Below are positions 32,271 to 43,505 of a stretch of 64,000 bases of DNA, piece after piece (the first letter of the stretch is position 1; each line of letters opens with the position of its first letter). Both the position numbers and the translations under genes were made by a program. Under the pieces are notes generated by a model. That model had not been told where the DNA came from and did no database searches. It saw only the letters and a list, made by a program, of their open reading frames with translations. The stretch lies in the NCBI GenBank assembly GCA_963576785.1, contig OY756147.1:1-64000 (forward strand), read 5' to 3'. Origin of the DNA: Chlorophyllum brunneum (lineage: Eukaryota > Basidiomycota > Agaricomycetes > Agaricales > Agaricaceae).

Positions 32271-35200
32271 TTACACATCCTTTGCAGGTCGGAACTGCAC
32301 CGCACTCGTCCTCGGACCCAGCTCGACACCACTTAGCCCCGCCTCTGAGAGTAGCTGAACGCCATGTATATGGTATTGCTCTCCAACGATATCCTTTGCA
32401 GCCACCATCAAACGATCCAAGCGATGTACGATATTGAATGCGGTGGCAACTCCGACGCAGAACATCCTAAGAGATGCATTGGGCCATCTGTTTGCACGAC
32501 GAAAGTAATAGTAACACTTACAGGTATTGTTCATTCTGCAATGTTTCCAGCGTGAGTGAGGGAGGAAGGCCATAAGCCTCTTCCGATTCCCTATGAAAAA
32601 TATCGAGGCCGTGATACCGGAGCATGAAGCGATCGATGAGGGGCGTAGGTGTAATTTGCGGCAAAGGGTTTCCGGTTCGGAGAGAGGATGTAATCATAGC
32701 TTGCGAGACGTAAGCTTAAAGGAACATAGAGCGGAGGTAATAACGCACTGATAACAGCGAGGATATCGCCTTGGAAGTCCGGATCAGTTAAGCGAGTCCT
32801 CTTAAGGAGTGCCTTGGTCCATGCAGGCTCGAGATGTTCGATTACAGACATCAGATGAGCCAACGAGCAGGCAATCTGACTGTATATGTGTCAGTGCACA
32901 ATAGGATGCAGAGTAATCAAGGAGCCACGTACAGTTGGAGCTCCATGATCATCTGATACCGTTGGGCTGGCCATCGGCCGCGCAGGGAAAACTAGAAAAC
33001 CGTCAGTCTTAATCTGGAATACGGAGAAAACGAAACTCGAAATACTTCATATGTGACATTCTCCCGTAATACCACCGATCTCTTCAGCTTACTTCGAATA
33101 GCAATCAAACTTGCGATGATTTCCTGGACCTCCTGTTCATGCCGGGTGTGCGCAAAGGAGATGATCGAGCAATAAATAGAACCGAGTTCACTACACGTGG
33201 TGGATAGTAACCGTCTTTGATAACGGCGGATGGTTGTCGCAGGTGGTAGGAAAGAGACGATGCTGGATTTGGTGTCATTGGTGACTGAGTAAGACAGGAT
33301 GATGGGACGCACAATGAGGCGAAAACGCCGACAGTCACCAACAAGAAGCGCTTCCATGCGACCTCGAAACCCGCACCTGGCGACCCTAGGACGATAACGT
33401 GTAAATCTTGGTACGAGTAGCCAATGACCTAGATCGTAATTATGAGGGACGACGCTTCCAAGAAAGGTTAGAAGCATACCAGAACCGTCGTCACAAAGAA
33501 CACGATATTAGTCATCGGCGGTCCTGGCCAGTAAAGCCTCCCATAGTAGAAGAAAGGGAAACAAACACCCAGCACGGCCGCGAGGCCATAGGGACTATCG
33601 GTAGCGTTACCACGCGAAATATACCTTTCAAGGTTAATTTTACGAGGAACGCGTGCATTGAAGCATTAACGCTTACCACATCACCATTCCTACAATCCCG
33701 CCTAAAAACGTGCTGAGCACACGAGCGGTGAGACCAAATGTAGTATCCCCCCTAAATCTCGCAATTGTCAACTGCCCCATGACTCTACAAGACACCCATT
33801 AGTTAATCTCATCATTCAGACTTAACCTAAACTGCGTACATGCCCCAAACAAATCGATTTCCTGCCGACATTAAAAAAATCAGCATTTCATACCAAATCT
33901 ATTAAAAGATAAACTCACGATACGCGAAATCTGCCGAACTCTTGAAGAAGAAGGGTAGACATAATGCGACAGTGAACATCCCAGCCTTGATTGCAAACAA
34001 CGCATTTCCATGCATCAAACCCACGGCAGCATAATACAAAACCGACATAACCCATTCAAATGCATTCCTAGGGGGAAGAGCATCTGGATCGCGCTGCTTT
34101 GGTATACCAAGGTCTTCGAGCACGGCTGGTTGGACACCCTGGATAACATCTGCGATACATGCGCCAATCAAAAATTAAATTAGAAACTCGTGTTGGTCGA
34201 TGGAGAGGATGAACTCGGTGCAGAAGAGGCGTGGTATGGAGGCAATTCGGAGACTTACCCGGATCGTCATCGTCATCCTTTTCGGCATCTTCGGAGACGT
34301 CATATCTGCTCCATTTAAGGGATGATAGGAACCACCTCATCGGCGTCCATAGCCGAAGCCGTTCCCTCTCCATTTCCAACCTTATGACTTCATCGAGCTG
34401 CAAGGTAAATCAATCGATGGATTCGAAAAAATGTGCATGTGAATTGAGAGATAGACTTACCATGCTGACCACGAGTCCGGAGAACTGCATCAGATGGTAC
34501 TGATACACGTAGCAGTGGAAGAGATATCGGTGCGGCGGCATGACGTAATCATCATTATCTTCCAGATTTGTGAATGCTGGTTTGTATGGGTCCAACACTT
34601 TCAGCCTGCCGGTACAAACGTCGCGTCAATCAGTCAAACAACCAGGGAATAAAACATACCTCTTATCATTCTTGAACTCTTCGAGTGCCGAACTAACACG
34701 ATATTGCAATCTCTGGAGCGCGTCCAACTTATTTTGCTTCTGCACCTCTTCTGCAGCAGCATTTCGCCAGAGCTTGAACCTAGCGTCTCGTACTGTGCCC
34801 AGCCAGTCCCTGACCCCAGTTAGCCCTTCCTTAGTTGCGACGAGTAGATCGGTGCAACTATAGGATATGGCAGTGAGCAAAACTGGTACCCGGAGGATGA
34901 CGTGAAACGACTCACCATTCTTGTAAGAGCTCTGTCATGTTCTGTGAATAACCCTCCGCGTAGGGATCATGTAGTCTCGTCGCCTCAAGGTTCATGTACC
35001 TCTGACTCTCAAACACACCTACAACACTCTCTTTCCTCTTCCTCCCAAGAGATAAATGCAGCAGCGTCTGATGGAGGTGATGTCCATGATGATGATGATG
35101 GTGGTGGGAGTGATGTGGCAGAATGGGCGTAACCGGTTGAGAACTTCCTATGGTCGCGGCTTCGAGCGCCTTTGATGGTTTCCTCGACACGGAAGGTGAC

Positions 35201-36836
35201 ACTGCAACCCTCCGAGAACGTGTCGAATGCGGTGTCTTTGCGCCGTCCAAAAGGGGGCTGTCACCATGGGGAGTGAGATCAACTTGTTGGATGTCTTCGT
35301 CCCCCCGGTCGATCTCAACACGTAACTTGGGTCTACCTTCGGTGTGGTCTATCGAAGGAGCTCGGGAAATGGCAGGACTCGGAGCTGCATTGGTATTGAA
35401 CCCTGACGCCGCAGGTGTGATCTGAAACTTGTCATTCGAGGGTTTAGCCAAAGTGAGGTACTGTGACATTCCATCCGCTCTTGTGGCCAATCGCTTTCCT
35501 AGAGCCTGGAACGCACAAAAATCTTGCGGTGCAAATCGGGACCATGTGATGTCTCTACGAATGAGACGAAAAGAAGCCGCGAGGCCAACCAAGCCTCCTT
35601 CTGATCTGTTGACCGCGGATGTGATAGAGGAAGCGAGTGATGTGAATTCTTCAGATGAAACGTTGGTTCCTAGAATTTCACGATGCATGTCGAGGGTGGA
35701 GATAAGTGGGGTCAGGAATAGTTGAAGACGGGAGGTGAATTGAGCCGAGATAGTCGATGGAAAAATGAAAATTGCCCCTAGGAGGGCGATAGCTGAATGG
35801 AAGCATAATGGGACGATGATGGTCCGGCCAACCTGGTAGATGATTAGCGTCTAGCCGATACGGCGGCGTTATGGGCTTACAAGATAGTAAGGATATGGAA
35901 ACAGTACAGCGGTGGTCAAGGAGATGTCTGATGATATTCCGTAAGGGAAGGAGCAAGACCGCGGCGACGATGAGCGCACCAATGCAAATGCAGGCAAAAA
36001 TAGTCGCGAACAGATAAGGTCCAGGGCCCTGCCTTGCCTTGATATATAAAAAGAATGCGCTCCCAAAAAATACGAAAACGGCAATGATGACTGTGGGCTG
36101 TTGATGCGTTAACCTGAAGTGCTTGCACTGAGACGAAAGCATAGCCTTACCGCAGCTTGAATGTACTGCCCAGTGATAGCCTGGTTGAACGTTACGGCAA
36201 AATCAGTGTTGGTCCTGGCTAAATTTGCCAGAAAGATGCCGAGCGAGGCCCAACTACAGTGGCGGGTAACCATGTGAGCAGATGTTGCGGAGCAGGGAGT
36301 AAATGTATGACGTACGCCCACGCCACCGCGACGAACAGCAAGATGAGAAACTCTCGTTCGAGAACGGCCATGAACGGATCGTTTGGTGGTGACAAAAATG
36401 CAGCTAGCATGAAGCGTCAGCCCGCGACTTGTAGCAGCGCAAAGGGGATTCACCAATCAAAATCAAAAAGCTAGCCTAAACGGCCAAGGGTCAGCGACAT
36501 AGAGAGGACGGGGATAGGACAAGACAAGCGGACCTGGCCCATGAGGATCTCCACCTTGGGGATGATAAACAGCAATGACGAAACCCAAGCTACAATAGCA
36601 CAGCGAATGACTGGCTTGAGGTTCGACCATGTCCAGTTGTTCGGTATCCACTGCAAGCTCTGGGGTAGGTGAAATTTGGAGGGTTTCGCGCTAGAAGACA
36701 GTGAGGATGATGATGTCGGATCCGAACTTGATGAACTAGGCCGAGCGCTCGCAGCTGTGGGCGGTCGAGGGATGAATGCTTTCTCGTTCACTTGCGGCAT
36801 TTCGATTGCTGGTGGGTCCCCATTGGATAGAACCAT
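32271..36836 (-). CDS. Fusaric-acid-resistance-like (ArAE_2/FUSC, DUF2421) membrane protein
   Basis: A large multi-exon gene with roughly a dozen short introns and about 1,250 residues. After a Ser-rich N-terminus, SNLKPVIRCAIVAWVSSLLF opens the first hydrophobic bundle. This includes FLSPPNDPFMAVLEREF, NTDFAVTFNQAITGQY and a further five or so segments. A long cytoplasmic middle follows, with a His-rich tract encoded near 35,085-35,110, PHRYLFHCYVYQYHLMQF, and the acidic linker SEDAEKDDDDDP. The second bundle has MSVLYYAAVGLMHGNALFAIK, LGVCFPFFYYGRLYWPGPPM and VIVLGSPGAGFEVAWKRFLL. The two-bundle layout matches fungal aromatic-acid exporter-like proteins of the FUSC superfamily. The substrate is unknown. 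The start is the first ATG (36836); an in-frame TTG lies seven codons earlier. Individual exon edges were not all resolved. Confidence 0.85.
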
Positions 36837-37091
36837 TTCATCCAGCAGCCCGGGCAAACCAAGAACTGAGGAGTTTCGAGACGGAGGAAGAGGGGAATGA
36901 ATGAGAAGAGCAGGGTTCCTGAATCATAATAAAGAATCTCGGACTCGGTTTGATCGCTTATGCCGGGGCAACTGGTCCGACATATCTCAGGATCATGTGA
37001 CACAGAAAACATATCAATTTCGACTGAACTTAGGAATACACTTCAGTAGCCATCGTACACAAGTAACGAGCGCAGCATAACGAACCAGATT

Positions 37092-37922
37092 CTACCATCC
37101 CGACGACCCGCCCGGAGGACTGCTTAACGTTGGACTTGAGTTATTTTGTGCCTGAGCGGCGGTCTTCGGGGTAGGGAGATTCTCTGGCTCCTTTCGCCAC
37201 TCAATCTTCTCTACGCGCACTTCTCCATCAATCAACTGGTATACGTAAGTCACCACGATGGGACCTTGGATATCCAGAAGCGCAAACGAAGGTGTTGGAT
37301 CGCTGTTCAAATGAACTTCAGCCAGGAACTATGTTATGCGGTGAAGGGTCCCAACATACCCATTGAAAGCGCCCGTCCATGCACCACTAGCGGAGCCAGG
37401 GTTTACGAAGAACTTGTTGTCCATTTCTATCGCCTGAAAGCTGAGAACCATGAGCCACGGAAGGAAAACGTGGGGGGGATACATACACATGAGTATGACC
37501 TGATATCAGGACATCGACGTCCATTTGGCGAGCAATAGATCTCAGAGAGTCAATGTCCCCCGTTGGTACACACTGATGACCATGTACCACGCCAATCTTG
37601 ATCGGGTTATGGATGACTGTCACAGACATGGGAAAGTTTGAGCCCTGGGTGACGAATTGAACGTCGGAAATAAGGAGCAAAATAAGCGCCTCGTACAAGC
37701 AGTAGGGAATGAAACAGCCGGCACCTCGTCGTAATCCCCCTTGACAACATGGACGTCCGGGGAGATGGTCCGCAGGTAGTCAAAGGTCTCTTTGTCACAG
37801 ACGTTTCCCGTACATAGGATCTGTTGAATCTTGCCAGGAACAAGGAGCTTCTTGAATTTCAAGGGCAGATCATGAATTCGGTGGGGTATATGAAGGTCGC
37901 CAATAACGAGCACGAGGACCAT
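37092..37922 (-). CDS. VPS29: Retromer subunit Vps29
   Basis: Four exons (37922-37725, 37644-37489, 37433-37360, 37302-37092) give 212 residues. The metallophosphoesterase-like fold is recognisable from [72 protein letters not shown] and [12 protein letters not shown], all in Vps29 order. Vps29 is a scaffold in the retromer complex that recycles cargo from endosomes to the Golgi. The C-terminal 30 residues (Pro/Ser/Gly-rich) extend past the usual end of the family. An in-frame upstream ATG at 38006 would add 28 residues but breaks the conserved MVLVLVIGD start. Confidence 0.95.
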
Positions 37923-38239
37923 TGTGGAGAGATGTGTAGAAGTAGTTCCTAAATTACGCGACCAAAGTTGGTATTTGTCCCGGGGGCGGATGCCAAACAT
38001 CGACATATCACTACATCACGACTTCAATGGACGAATGAATGAACAAACAACGCCCGTTCCGCAAGTTCAGCTTTTGGCCTCCAGTTCCTCTGGTTCCCTT
38101 GGATCTTTCATCAACGTCGGCGTACTTTCGAATGTTGGAATGAATACCACAGTCGTAAATCAACAAGCTCGACACGGACTATCCCTTGCATTGTTCTGTG
38201 ATATCTGTAGTGACAACTACTGTAGTATATTAAATAACG

Positions 38240-41200
38240 CTACATTCCTGTACGTGACGAGAACTTGTAAGAAAAGGTATATCTCCACCTATTCACAACA
38301 TTCTCCGGGTCCACAAAGTGGTATTCTACCAAACCACCAAGGGTCACGGGGATAAAAGCCGTGACAAGCTTGTTTGGATACCGAGTCTTCCCGTGTTCAA
38401 TGTTGTGGAAGAAGCGGCTCTTGCAGTTGCATTTGATGTTTGGATTGTCTGGGTCAAAACGAGCTTCCAATTTCTGGTCCAGGCCTTCTTTGTGCTGTCC
38501 AGAACGATCACGCTACCAAAGGTCAGCTATTGAGTAAGAGGGAGAAGTGGAAGAATCATACAGCTGTACAAGAAGGGTCCCATGGATCAGGTATTGTAGC
38601 CATCGCTGCAGCAGGACACTGGAATCGATACTCAAGGTACCCAGGCTCCAGGACATTGTAGGAAATGAGTGCTCCGGCTGGTATCTGCCTGAGTATGTTG
38701 TGCTCCATGAGCTTGGGCCGACAATCTTCATCCTGAGGTAAAGCTTCAACAGGTGGAGGAGAACAGAGTCAGCCAGGGCTTACAAACAGAGACTTGCCCC
38801 AACCCCCCATTACTGATTCGTCAAATGTGGTGATTGCATGAATGAAGAACGAGTTTTGAAAAGCAGGCATATCATCAACGAACCCCTGGATGGTGTCGCG
38901 GACGGCAATGGTATAGATCTCAAACCTCATCTTGTCACTTGCTTCCAGCTCTTGAACTGGCCATGAGAGTGATACATTGGCGTAGGTAGCTGGATCATGT
39001 TTCAGTGCACCTGGATACGTAGATTTTCAGACAATAATTCTGAAAACAAGACAACGGATTATACCATTTGGTACTACCTCCAATATTCTGCGTGTGCACA
39101 AAGACTTGAGTTCGTCAGTCGCACTATCAAGATCTGGACAAAATTTCGACCGGTCAAAGTCCTCAAGGTAGTCTACGAATGATTTATGAAACACCTTAAG
39201 GTAGACGGCGTCCTCGTCTACCTTGTCCTCGTCTACCTCGTCCTCCTCGTCTTCATCTACCTTGTCCTCGTCTACCTCGTCCTCCTCGTCTTCATCTACC
39301 TTGTCCTCGTCTACCTCGTCCTCCTCGTCCTCGTCTACCTCGTCCTCCTCGTCCTCGTCTACCTCGTCCTCCTCGTCCTCGTCCTCGTCTACCTCGTCCT
39401 CCTCGTCCTCATCTACCTCGGGCGAGTCTGAAACATAGATTACCGAACGGAGATGATAAATGGCACCATAGGCAACATCCTTCGTGAAACCGAGCCAATT
39501 ACACATCGTACTCAATTCATTGTTCCACCTCCATTTGATCATCGTCAGAAGTAACTTTCTGGTGTCAGCCATAACATCAGCGGGAACTCTGGAAAGAATC
39601 CGGCTGTACAGTGCATCGAGGTGCGCCATCGGGTGCGACTTGCCCTCCACAGTCCACTTTGAATTCGTACCAATGACGTCCAGGACTTGCTCAAGCTGCA
39701 AAGCTGGGTTTCCGTAGGTTGGATCGTCGATGAACCTGATGACGGTAGAGGCATATGCGAATAGCCCCTTCGAAGAATCAGCAATCTTCAGGAACTCACG
39801 TTCCGTTGGCCATTGTGGGAGGTTTCTGAGTGTGGGTGATTTCCTTTTGATCTTCTTGAACTCGTTGCGAAGGAACCGCTCCACGTCCTCGCAGGCTTCA
39901 TCTGAATCGACCTGTATCTCTTCTTTCTCGTATGCTGGAATGACTTTAGCACGAGAGAATAACGACGTGATGTGGGGCTCCGGACGACTTGCAACAACCC
40001 AGATGAGAGGCGATGTGGGGTATGTGATGCAGAAATAAGAGATGAGACCAAGGAGCTCGCATTGGATGTGATGATCCTCGCACTCATCCAGGCCGTCAAT
40101 CACGATTAGTCTACGGTGAGCGCCTGAGAATCGATAGACGAAGGGATGAAAGATAAACTTGCTGAACTGTACGGTCAGCGATTTCTGCAAGAGCGATGGA
40201 TCGTTTGTTATCTCGTCCTGTACAAAGCGACGATAGGCGACGTCACGGACGGCTAGCTGATAGACGAGAGTTGTGATTGCTTTCTTCCCATCACTGCGGC
40301 CATTGATGGAGAAGAAAATAGAGGCACCCAGAATAACGTGGGGGGGCATGGTTTCGGCGAGATCCTGCATGATTGCCGATTTTCCTACTCCAGCCGGGCC
40401 AACAATCCACCGCATCTTTTTATTACTATCTCGGTTGGAGATGAAGCGGCGCGCGCGTTCGAGGATGGACAGTCGAGTTCCAGGATGACACCGAGGAGGA
40501 GGGTCACGAGCAGAGGAATCAAATTCCGCTCCAGGTATAGTTTCCTTGAGAAGCCTTGACATGACTAAAACTGGCGACATTTTCAGTACGCCGGAATGGT
40601 GAGATTGGTACAAAATCTCACAATCATCGGAATTACTGTTGTCGCCCAGGACAGAATTATTAATGATAAAATTGCTAGCACCATCGAAGAAGCCGTCCCT
40701 TCGGCGGTGCTGCTGGGCCTGCTGTTGCAGAGACTGTTAATGGTGTTTCAATATTTTCATACAAAGCTGAGGCGGGGTACTCACAGAAGGCGGTCGCTGG
40801 ACAACAGGCTGCCTTGAATTAATGGAACCCCCAACCGGTGGGACGAAGGATTGGAATGTATGGTGAATAGCTGACTTGTTTGTAAAAACCAAAGGTTGCC
40901 GAGCGTGAGCGGGACGTTGGTCAATCAGATACGGATGAGGTCTCTGCCTGTGTTGGCCATGGTCGCGGAGAGATTGCTGGGTACACACGGGAGGTTGCAT
41001 TGTTTGCGAAGACATGTCCATGAGAAGCGACGGATCAGGGAAAGAATACTGCATGGGAGATTGAGGGGTCGAGAAATCAGGCCGGTAAGAGTGTGGAAGT
41101 ACAGCCGAATTTCCAAAGCTTGGCTCTAGGGGATTGAATACGGGGCCAGAAGTGTGTTGATTTGTAAAGGAGGTATCCCCGGGAAAAAATCCTGTGGTCA

Positions 41201-41327
41201 CTGGCAAGGAATGGGCAAAGAATTCTGTGGCTGTTGAATCCGAATACAGCATCGAAGACTGAAATGGGACCTGGTCGCTGGAATCGTTGGATGACTCTTG
41301 AGTCCAGATTGATTGAGAATGGTCCAT
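38240..41327 (-). CDS. NACHT-domain STAND protein with disordered N-terminus and acidic repeat
   Basis: Five exons (41327-40785, 40733-39065, 39010-38784, 38732-38562, 38512-38240) join in frame to 960 residues. Residues 1-181 are Gln/Pro/Ser-rich and disordered, and form one exon. Residues 182-240 include FFDGASNFIINNSV, typical of the leader of Agaricomycete NACHT proteins. The NACHT domain (about 285-450) has Walker A GPAGVGKSAIM and Walker B RRLIVIDGLDECED. An Asp/Glu/Val repeat follows at about residues 615-690, then HKSFVDYLEDFDRSKFCPD and about 230 residues of unknown fold. STAND proteins with this core act in fungal non-self recognition and regulated cell death. No WD40, ankyrin or TPR sensor repeats are seen, so the C-terminus may be a novel sensor or may belong to a separate gene. 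Confidence 0.8.
39211..39420 (-). repeat. Coding minisatellite (Asp/Glu/Val repeat)
   Basis: About 210 bases of nested tandem repeats lie within the NACHT coding sequence. The basic unit is 24 bases (EDEEDEVD). A longer 39-base unit (EDEEDEVDEDKVD) is repeated nearly exactly toward the 3' end of the tract. All length steps are multiples of three and the frame stays open. The copy number probably varies between strains. Confidence 0.9.
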
Positions 41328-43505
41328 GGCGAGGAGTTTCAGTAGTCTCAGAGGATAGAAGAATGAATTGAAGAGGTTTGAGAGTAAGAGGCCACCGGTG
41401 GGAAGGCTGTGGGAGATGGCTGCACAGCTGATCTACGCAAGTCGCCGACCGCCCAGTGCGACGTAGCTGTGTTTCGCTCCCAGGCTGTAAACTAAATTGG
41501 GCTCTGGCAGATCACAGGACAAGGATCCTAGAGGCAAAGTTAATGGAGACCACGTTCCATCCTGCAGTGGTTGGCGAAATTAAATTTGGACCCACAACTC
41601 TGCCTCCCGTTTGGGGTTGCCGGACGCCCGCGGCAGAACTGAGACGTTAGTGTACTCACATGTCACACCGCCAAACGTGATGCACTAAAGGCGCCATGTT
41701 ATCTATCTGCCACCCAAAAGCTCACATTAACATACTTATCATATGTATATACTCCTTCGAAGCTGGATGTCACTTTCGCTTTGTTCAGGGTATCAGTGGA
41801 TCATCTGAATCCCATAGCTGTGGTCCGCCAGTTGCACAGTTGGGTATCTCTATGAAATCAGTTCTACCCACCGTGATGGCCTCGACTGGTAGCCGACTCC
41901 GGCCCGTTTTATCCTACAAATAAGCGGGTATGGGCCAGAAGACTAATCGATAACTCTTGTCGACGTTTAACTCCTCATTTTCTGCCCCATTCCCTTGGTT
42001 TAACCTCATTCGGGTATCAATGGTGTCTTTTGGTAGCGTCTGCTCTGCAACCTTTGTCAACTTGTTATGACTATCTCAAAAATATTTTGAAGATGTTGAT
42101 AGATCATGAAACATATCATTCGACGATTTCTGGTAGTGGAGGAGGACCCATATGAATCTTGATCCTCGCCCATGCTCGTGACAGCGAGTACCATATGCTA
42201 CATAGTTTGAACCCACCGCTCAGTGGAATTAAAATGGACACGATCCTGGGGCAGACATCGACCTTAACTCTGTCTCGAAATCAATGACATTGCCTCAGTG
42301 ACATAGCTCCACATCCGCCCAATGACACAAGTGTTTTGACCGTATCAATAAACGAGGTCTAGGTGTTCTCACGGAGTAGCGCTCGCTGTCACCTGAGAAC
42401 AGCTTTTTCGGAACGTTTCTGCATAGGACACAAAAACTATTTACCCGCAGGGCGTTTACTACTACTTGAGCCGTTGCTTTCTTGACTATTACCTGTGGAG
42501 GCCATGCCACCACCAGGAGCTGCCTCTCCACGGGGTCTCCAGCTGTAAACACAGATTCGGAGAGTATAAACATCAAGATGAACCCGATAGATGACTTATC
42601 ACGAACTTATCTGCAGTTGAACCACTACACACGTATCTGGATTAATACGGACTATTGCACGAGGGGAGTTGTACTGACCTGCTGGCTGGAGGTTCATGAG
42701 GAACATGCGCATTCGCAAGTGCACTGAAGTCCCGCGATCGAACCGGAAACCAAGAAAAGGTGTATCGGAGCAGCACAGCATTCCAGGGACAAGGATCGGG
42801 GGGATCGCGATATGAGGGTAAAGGTTGAAAAGCCCGACAAAATGCTGTTAGACGTCATACTCGGAAAAAGAAGCTGAGTTTACCCACTCGACGCTACTAA
42901 GGACACTACCAATGGACTTTTCCGGCTCTTTCTTTGATCTGAACATCGTGATAAGGTACTACGATAGCATCAGCGTCCACGAATGGGACAAGGTCGAGTA
43001 TGGAGATGTACATAGAGTTGTGAAGGTACAAAGACGCTAAGAGTGATACTGTGGTTTATGGTGGGCGGTAAGCAGAAGTCGTTTCTTTCGGGGACCTATT
43101 GCTGGTTATATGGCTCAGTTTGGCGCCTTCTGCTCGCCTTAGGCGCGTCAGGAAGTCCAGAAAGGATCACATGGACATCGCTCACGTTAGAACGAAGCAC
43201 GGCGGCGCCTACTTGGGTCGATAGGGGCCGAAAGCTCATAAAAATGTTGAGATCGAGTTTTTCATCACACTAGAACCCCAGTGGACAGTCCAGCATCTGG
43301 GTGTACAGTCTACTTCGGTGTCGAGCCTCTCGACACTCTTGTCTTCTTTCATAATCCCGTCATGTTAGGATAAGGGCATGTGAACGATATCAAAGACGTT
43401 CACATTGAGAAGCTGATATCAGAACGCTACTTTGGCTTGGTGCAAGAATAATCTCGTGGTCGCCGGTCCCGGTCCGGACCCCTAACACCGCTCGCTTTTC
43501 TCACG
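41328..43505. other. Intergenic region without a recognisable gene
   Basis: The shared upstream region of the divergent NACHT and F-box genes, 2.2 kb. I see no protein family, tRNA or repeat. Confidence 0.5.

Noticed and set aside
39211..39420. CRISPR-like array
   Set aside because: The repeats are coding, contiguous, without unique spacers, and lie in a fungal gene.
39186..39438. Leu/Val/Tyr or Ser/Thr repeat proteins on the plus strand
   Set aside because: They are antisense readings of the acidic repeat in the NACHT gene; the minus frame continues into conserved domain sequence on both sides.
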